The position numbers and the translations under genes are program-made. A stretch of 9,957 nucleotides of DNA from Chromatiales bacterium (GTDB taxonomy: Bacteria; Pseudomonadota; Gammaproteobacteria; Chromatiales; Chromatiaceae). Shown here piece after piece: positions 5,802-9,957 of this stretch. Numbering within the stretch: position 1 is the stretch's first letter; the number at the start of each line of letters is the position of its first letter. The stretch covers positions 1 to 9,957 of the forward strand of contig JANTHH010000099.1 in NCBI GenBank assembly GCA_024762485.1, in the 5' to 3' direction. The notes below the pieces were generated by a model that worked only from the letters and a program-made list of their open reading frames with translations, did not search any database and had not been told where the DNA came from.

Positions 5802-6495
5802 GACCAGCACAGAAATTCCCGTTATCAGCACGCAAGACCTCGGCATGCGGGTAACAACCGCCGCCGGTTCCCTGGACATCCTGACCGGCGTCGACCTGAG
5901 GATCAAGCGGGGTGAGAGCGTGGCCATCGTCGGCGCCTCGGGTTCGGGCAAGTCAACCCTGCTGGGCCTGCTGGCCGGTCTCGATCTGCCGACCACAGGC
6001 GAGGTTTGGCTGGCCGGCGAATGCCTGAACACGCTGGACGAGGACGGCCGCGCCAGGCTGCGCGCACGCCTGGTGGGCTTCGTGTTCCAGTCCTTCCAGC
6101 TGATGCCCGGCATGAGCGCGCTGGAGAACGTCATGCTGCCCCTGGAGCTGGCGGGGCAGGACGCGGCTCGTACCCAGGCACTGGTCCTGCTCGAACGCGT
6201 CGGACTGGCGGAGCGGGCGAGTCACTACCCGAAACAGCTGTCGGGCGGCGAGCAGCAGCGCGTCGCCATCGCCCGGGCCTTCGCCACCCGCCCTGGCATC
6301 CTCTTCGCCGACGAACCCACCGGCAACCTGGACAGCGCCACCGGGGCGCAGGTCATCGACCTGCTGTTCGAGCTCAACGCGGAGCAGGACACCACCCTGG
6401 TGCTGGTCACCCACGACGAGCACCTGGCCGGCCGCTGCCAGCGTCTGATCGAACTCGAGGCCGGCCGCATCCGCCGGGACCCGGCCAATGACTAG
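5800..6495 (+). CDS. ybbA: ABC transporter ATP-binding protein YbbA
   Basis: This 231-residue ATPase powers the YbbP permease at the inner membrane and belongs to the LolD/MacB-like class of mechanotransmission or extraction transporters. All nucleotide-binding motifs are present: Walker A GASGSGKST (45-53), Q-loop Gln97 (FVFQSF), signature LSGGE (147-151), Walker B ILFADE with catalytic Glu172, D-loop NLD and switch His205 (VTHDE). It aligns end to end with E. coli YbbA (for example LDILTGVDL, VGFVFQSF, FADEPTGNLD). The frame is open from an ATG at 5734, but the E. coli protein begins at about the ATG at 5800, and the upstream part is antisense to the TesA signal peptide. That ATG overlaps the tesA start codon by two bases. 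Translation is coupled to ybbP through an eight-base overlap (6488-6495). In E. coli, YbbAP has been linked functionally to TesA; the same is inferred here. Confidence 0.94.
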   Translation: MTSTEIPVISTQDLGMRVTTAAGSLDILTGVDLRIKRGESVAIVGASGSGKSTLLGLLAGLDLPTTGEVWLAGECLNTLDEDGRARLRARLVGFVFQSFQLMPGMSALENVMLPLELAGQDAARTQALVLLERVGLAERASHYPKQLSGGEQQRVAIARAFATRPGILFADEPTGNLDSATGAQVIDLLFELNAEQDTTLVLVTHDEHLAGRCQRLIELEAGRIRRDPAND

Positions 6496-8986
6496 GCGGC
6501 ATCGGCTGGGCCTGGCGCTGCGCCTGCTCGCCCGCGACTGGCGCGCCGGCGAACTGCGGGTGCTGATCGCCGCCCTGCTGATCGCGGTCGCCGCCAGCAC
6601 CACCATCGGCTTCTTCACCGAGCGGCTGGCGCGCGGCATGGTGGGCCAGTCCGCCGAGTTCCTCGGCGCCGACCTGCTGCTGCTCTCATCACGCCCTGTT
6701 CCGCCGGACTGGCTGGATCAGGCCCGCCGGCACGACCTGCAGGTTGCCGAGACCCTGGAGTTCGTCAGCATGCTGATCCATGGTGATCAGCTGCAGCTGG
6801 CGAGCATCAAGGCGGTGGATGACCGCTATCCCCTGCGCGGCGCGTTGCGCATCGGGGACGCGGCCTATGCCGCCGACCGTCCCGTCACCCACGGCCCCGC
6901 CCGTGGCGAGGCCTGGGTCGCACCGCGGCTGCTCGCCCGCCTCGGGCTGCAGCCGGGCGACACCGTCGAGGTCGGTGAACTGCCGCTGACGGTGACGCGC
7001 CTGGTCACCTTCGAGCCCGGTCAGGCCGGCGACTTCTTCGGCATGCAGCCACGGCTGATGATGAACCTGGCGGATGTCCCCGCCACCGGCGTGGTGCAGC
7101 CCGGCAGCCGTATCTCCTACCAGTACCTGTTCGCCGGCGAGGCGACGGCCGTCGCGGCCTATCGGGCCGGTCTGGAACCCCGCCTCGGCCCCAGCCAGGA
7201 ACTGCTGGGGGTGCACGAAGGACGGCGCTCGGTGGGCACCGCCCTGCAACGGGCCGAACGTTTCCTCGGCTTGGCGGTGCTGATTGCCATCGTGCTGGCC
7301 GGCGTCGCCATCGCCATGGCAGCGCGGCGCTACAGCCAGCGCCATTTCGACAGCAGCGCCATGCTGCGCTGCCTCGGGGTCACCCAGAACGAGCTGCTGC
7401 AGCTCTACCTGGCGCAGCTGCTGATCCTCGGCGTGCTGGCCAGTGCCGCCGGCGGCGCCCTGGGCTGGCTGGCACAGCTGGGGCTCAGCCAGCTGCTCGC
7501 CGATCTGCTGCCGGTGGCCACCGCACCGGCCACGGCCTGGCCACTGCTGGCCGGCTTCGCCACCGGCCTGCTGGTGCTCGGCGGCTTTGCCCTGCCACCG
7601 ATACTGCGCCTGCGCACGGTGCCACCGCTGCGCGTGCTGCGCCGCGAACTGGAGCCCCTGCCGGCCAGCGCCTGGCTGGTCTACGGCATCGCCCTGGCCG
7701 CGGTCCTGGCCCTGATGTGGCGTTATACCGGCGACTGGCGTCTGACCTTCTCGCTGCTGCTCGGTGCCCTCGCTGTGCTGACGGTGCTCACCCTGCTCGG
7801 CCTGCTGCTGCTGGCACTGGGCCAGGGTCTCAACCGCCGGGTCGGCGTGGCATGGCGTTTCGGCCTCAACAACCTGTGGCGCCGGCGCCGTGCCAACCTG
7901 AGTCAGGTGCTGGCCTTCGGCCTCACCCTGATGGCGATGGCGAGTCTCACCCTGCTGCGCACTGATCTGCTGGACAACTGGCGGCAGCAACTGCCGGCGG
8001 ACACACCCAACCATTTCGCCATCAACATCCTGCCCGACCGGGTTGCCGCGCTGGAGGCGTTTCTCGAGCAGCACCGGGTGCGGCGCTCGGCCCTCTATCC
8101 GCTGGTGCGGGGCCGCCTGACCGCCATCAACGGCACCGAGGTGCGCGCGGCGGTCAGCAAGGAGGCGCGCAGCGACAACGCCCTCAACCGCGAACTCAAC
8201 CTCACCTGGAGTGATGCACTGCAGTCGGACAACCGGATCCTCGCCGGCCGCTGGTGGAATGCCAGCGACGCCGGAAAACCGCTGGTCTCGGTGGAATCAC
8301 GGCTGGCCGAGCGGCTGGGCATCGCGCTCGACGACGAGTTGAGTTTCAGCGTGGGCGACCGCCGCATCCGCGCCCGGGTGGCCAGCATCCGCTCGGTGCA
8401 GTGGGACTCCTTCCGCCCCAATTTCTACATGATCTTCCCGCCGGGTGTGCTGGACGGCCTGCCGGCCACCTACATGACCAGCTTCCACCTGGCCGCAACG
8501 GACAAACCCCTGCTGCGCGAGCTGGTGGAGCAGTTCCCGGCCGTCACCGTGCTGGAACTGGACCTGATCATCCAGCAGGTGGAGCGCATCCTGGGTCAAG
8601 TCACCCTGGCGGTGGAGTACGTGCTGCTGTTCGTGCTGCTGGCAGGCCTGGCCGTGCTGTTCGCCGCCATCCAGGCCAGTCTCGACGAGCGCCTGTACGA
8701 GGGCGCGCTGCTGCGCTCCCTGGGTGCCGGCAGTCGACAGCTGCGGGCCGGGTTGCTGAGCGAGTTCGCAGGGCTGGGTCTGCTGGCGGGACTGGTGGCC
8801 GTGATCGGCACCGAGTGCATCAACTGGGCGCTCTACACCCGGGTGCTGCAGCTGGACTATGCCGTCAACGGCTGGCTGTGGCTGGTACTGCCGGCCATCG
8901 GCGCCCTGCTGGTCGGTGCTGCGGGCTACTGGGGTACCCGGCCGGTGCTGAACCAGAGCCCGCTGCGGGTGCTGCGCGAGCGCTGA
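6488..8986 (+). CDS. ybbP: FtsX-type ABC permease YbbP
   Basis: The 832-residue permease (E. coli YbbP is 804) is expected to pair with YbbA. It has about ten membrane helices. One N-terminal helix (about 24-43) is followed by a large periplasmic domain (about 45-255). A first FtsX unit (about 260-374) contains the coupling segment MLRCLGVTQNELLQLY. Helices near 395-411, 420-445 and 471-491 surround the cytoplasmic FGLNNLWRRRRANLSQ segment. A second periplasmic domain follows (about 495-700). The last FtsX unit (about 700-815) contains LLRSLGAGSRQLRAGLL. The duplicated layout is typical of YbbP and of LolC/E-related permeases with extra helices. It likely helps extract or export a hydrophobic substrate together with TesA; the substrate is not known from sequence. 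The start ATG lies inside the end of ybbA. The gene ends 30 bases from the convergent cytochrome gene, and no clear terminator is seen between them. Confidence 0.93.
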   Translation: MTRRHRLGLALRLLARDWRAGELRVLIAALLIAVAASTTIGFFTERLARGMVGQSAEFLGADLLLLSSRPVPPDWLDQARRHDLQVAETLEFVSMLIHGDQLQLASIKAVDDRYPLRGALRIGDAAYAADRPVTHGPARGEAWVAPRLLARLGLQPGDTVEVGELPLTVTRLVTFEPGQAGDFFGMQPRLMMNLADVPATGVVQPGSRISYQYLFAGEATAVAAYRAGLEPRLGPSQELLGVHEGRRSVGTALQRAERFLGLAVLIAIVLAGVAIAMAARRYSQRHFDSSAMLRCLGVTQNELLQLYLAQLLILGVLASAAGGALGWLAQLGLSQLLADLLPVATAPATAWPLLAGFATGLLVLGGFALPPILRLRTVPPLRVLRRELEPLPASAWLVYGIALAAVLALMWRYTGDWRLTFSLLLGALAVLTVLTLLGLLLLALGQGLNRRVGVAWRFGLNNLWRRRRANLSQVLAFGLTLMAMASLTLLRTDLLDNWRQQLPADTPNHFAINILPDRVAALEAFLEQHRVRRSALYPLVRGRLTAINGTEVRAAVSKEARSDNALNRELNLTWSDALQSDNRILAGRWWNASDAGKPLVSVESRLAERLGIALDDELSFSVGDRRIRARVASIRSVQWDSFRPNFYMIFPPGVLDGLPATYMTSFHLAATDKPLLRELVEQFPAVTVLELDLIIQQVERILGQVTLAVEYVLLFVLLAGLAVLFAAIQASLDERLYEGALLRSLGAGSRQLRAGLLSEFAGLGLLAGLVAVIGTECINWALYTRVLQLDYAVNGWLWLVLPAIGALLVGAAGYWGTRPVLNQSPLRVLRER

Positions 8987-9016
8987 TCATCCCTCCACCC
9001 GTTATTGACTCACACC

Positions 9017-9460
9017 CTACTCGCCATGGGAGAGCGCGCGCTTGCGCTCCGCCACCTCTTCACGAATTTCGTGCAGCATGGCAGGGTCCGGATCCTGCCA
9101 GTCTGCCCCTGTGCCTCGCGCCATGTAGACGACGGCTCGTGAGAACTCCTCCAGCGTGAGGCCGGGGTTCCCCCCCTTGGGCGGCATGGCGCCCATTCCG
9201 ACCCAGCCGTGGGCACTGAGTACGACTTGTCCCTCTTCGAGCAACGGCTCCCAGTGTTCCCTGTGCCGGAATTTCGGGGCCCCTGCAGCACCATTGCCAT
9301 GGCAGGCCGAACAGGTCTCCTCGTAGACCTGCTTGCCGCTCTTCAGCGGCTCAACCAACTCCTCGTTGATTGAACAGCCGGCGAGTACCGCGACACTCAG
9401 TGGCAGGCCCAGGCCCTTGATGATCTGTGTAGAGGGTTTCAGTTGCGCTTTTCGGAACAT
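9017..9460 (-). CDS. Cytochrome c5-like monohaem lipoprotein
   Basis: The 147-residue product is a class I c-type cytochrome. Residues 1-28 form a lipoprotein signal with a lipobox ending in Cys29 (VLAGC); the next residue is Ser, so outer-membrane sorting is expected. The haem motif CSACH is at 50-54, and the axial methionine is probably Met92 in AMPPKGG, the usual c5 pattern, followed by LTLEEFSRAVVYMA. The c5-type W/G-rich middle (HWEPLLEEG) is present. A Glu/Arg-rich tail of about 30 residues (118-147) follows the haem fold. The frame opens earlier at an ATG at 9514, but the start at 9460 places the hydrophobic signal and lipobox correctly. It probably carries electrons at the outer face of the periplasm; its redox partner is not in the window. 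It lies 89 bases downstream of the sensor-kinase gene on the same strand and converges on ybbP. Confidence 0.88.
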   Translation of the reverse strand: MFRKAQLKPSTQIIKGLGLPLSVAVLAGCSINEELVEPLKSGKQVYEETCSACHGNGAAGAPKFRHREHWEPLLEEGQVVLSAHGWVGMGAMPPKGGNPGLTLEEFSRAVVYMARGTGADWQDPDPAMLHEIREEVAERKRALSHGE

Positions 9461-9499
9461 GACGGGTTGTTGCCTTTCTTGTGGTAGCTGGAGGCAACA

Positions 9500-9514
9500 T
9501 TGAAAATCATTCAA
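9500..9514 (-). promoter_or_regulatory. Inverted repeat upstream of the cytochrome gene, possible operator
   Basis: TTGAA-N5-TTCAA (a perfect five-base inverted repeat) lies about 40 bases before the cytochrome start, in an AT-richer patch of the 89-base gap after the kinase gene. It resembles but does not fit Fnr (TTGAT-N4-ATCAA: wrong spacing and outer core bases) and only loosely resembles a Fur site. A regulator cannot be named. No convincing -10/-35 pair was found around it. Confidence 0.3.
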
Positions 9515-9549
9515 GCCTGCATGTACACAGGGCCGGGTTGAACGGGGGA

Positions 9550-9957
9550 TCAGGACATGACGACAGGTTCCCGCGCCGCAGGCTCCGGCAGCTGCACAGG
9601 CAGCGGGAAGGAGAACACGGCCCCCTTGCCCGGTTCGCTGCTGACCCGGATGTCGCCGTGATGCAGCTCGACGATCTGTCGTGCGATCGCCAGGCCCAGA
9701 CCCGCGTGCTCATCGCTGCGCTCCCGGTTGCCACCGCGGTAGAGACGCTCGAAGATATGCGGTCGATCCGCCTCGTCGATGCCCGGCCCGCTGTCCCGGA
9801 TCTCGATGTACACCTTGTCGTCGGCGACACGCAGCTTGGCGAGGATCTCGCCACCCGCCGGGGTGTGGCGTATGGCATTGCCGAGCAGGTTCTCCAGCAC
9901 CCGCTCGATGAGCGCGATGTCCGCATTGACGAAGGGCAGCCCTTCAGGGCAATCCAT
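9550..9957 (-). CDS. Sensor histidine kinase, C-terminal catalytic domain (5' end outside window)
   Basis: The visible 135 residues are the HATPase_c domain of a two-component sensor kinase; the sensor, HAMP and phospho-accepting His parts lie beyond the right edge. The ATP-binding boxes are all recognisable: N box ENLLGNAIRHTPAGG, G1 box DSGPGI, F box IFERLYRG, G2 box GLGLAI followed by ARQIVELHHGDI, and the closing strand GKGAVFSFPLP. This order and the short C-terminal tail (LPVQLPEPAAREPVVMS) fit the common OmpR-partner class such as PhoR, CpxA or QseC types, but the signal sensed cannot be read from this end. The Met at the window edge is probably internal. Its response regulator is expected further upstream outside the window. 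The next gene on this strand is the c5-like cytochrome. Confidence 0.92.
   Translation of the reverse strand: MDCPEGLPFVNADIALIERVLENLLGNAIRHTPAGGEILAKLRVADDKVYIEIRDSGPGIDEADRPHIFERLYRGGNRERSDEHAGLGLAIARQIVELHHGDIRVSSEPGKGAVFSFPLPVQLPEPAAREPVVMS

Noticed and set aside
5802..6134. Upstream extension of the tesA frame
   Set aside because: It is opposite conserved ybbA coding sequence including Walker A, and would place the clear signal peptide in the middle of the protein.
6773..6790. Second CTGATC...GATCAG inverted repeat
   Set aside because: The arms are six bases apart rather than two, so the TGAT/ATCA cores have the wrong spacing for Fnr, and it lies inside ybbP coding sequence.
6689..8074. 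Minus-strand open frame of 461 codons rich in Gln and His
   Set aside because: It lies entirely opposite ybbP; the composition is what the complement of Leu/Ala-rich membrane helices gives.
8987..9016. Possible bidirectional terminator between ybbP and the cytochrome gene
   Set aside because: The 30-base gap has no inverted repeat or T run on either strand.
8254..9159. Plus-strand open frame of 301 codons, Arg/Pro/Gly-rich
   Set aside because: It is out of frame with ybbP, crosses the ybbP stop and runs opposite the cytochrome; no motif.

Overview
The window looks like chromosomal DNA of a high-GC gammaproteobacterium. The evidence is a set of core genes with clear Escherichia coli counterparts (RlmG, DgcZ-type cyclase, Kef/YbaL-type antiporter, TesA, YbbA, YbbP), plus a c5-type cytochrome lipoprotein and a possible Fnr/Anr site, which together suggest a respiratory organism with oxygen-responsive regulation. 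I cannot name the genus. No tRNA, rRNA, CRISPR array, insertion sequence or prophage gene is visible, and codon use looks uniform by eye.

Layout. Positions 1-4749 hold four minus-strand genes, read right to left: rlmG (23S rRNA methyltransferase), a zinc-binding-domain diguanylate cyclase, a CPA2 cation/proton antiporter with a TrkA-N domain, and a secreted Sel1-repeat protein that runs off the left edge. The gaps between them are 98, 42 and 47 bases, so part or all of the set may be co-transcribed. Positions 4750-4961 form a divergent control region. It contains a perfect Fnr-like palindrome placed correctly for a class II activated promoter, and it drives a small unannotated two-helix membrane protein (4962-5180, plus strand).

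That small gene runs tail-to-tail into tesA (minus strand, 5049-5801), with 132 bases of antisense coding overlap. The overlap coincides with a C-terminal extension of TesA that the E. coli enzyme lacks. At its other end the tesA start codon overlaps by two bases the divergent start codon of ybbA (plus strand, 5800-6495). ybbA overlaps ybbP (6488-8986) by eight bases. The tesA/ybbAP divergent arrangement is conserved with E. coli, where an ABC transporter and the periplasmic lysophospholipase/thioesterase TesA are thought to act together on hydrophobic molecules.

The right end holds a minus-strand c5-like cytochrome lipoprotein (9017-9460) and the C-terminal catalytic part of a sensor histidine kinase that enters from the right edge (9550-9957).

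The part most worth a second look is 4870-5802: an Fnr-like controlled small membrane protein, antisense to the tail of tesA, with tesA and ybbA start codons overlapping at a CATG. No large undescribed system is evident; the rest is ordinary core genome.
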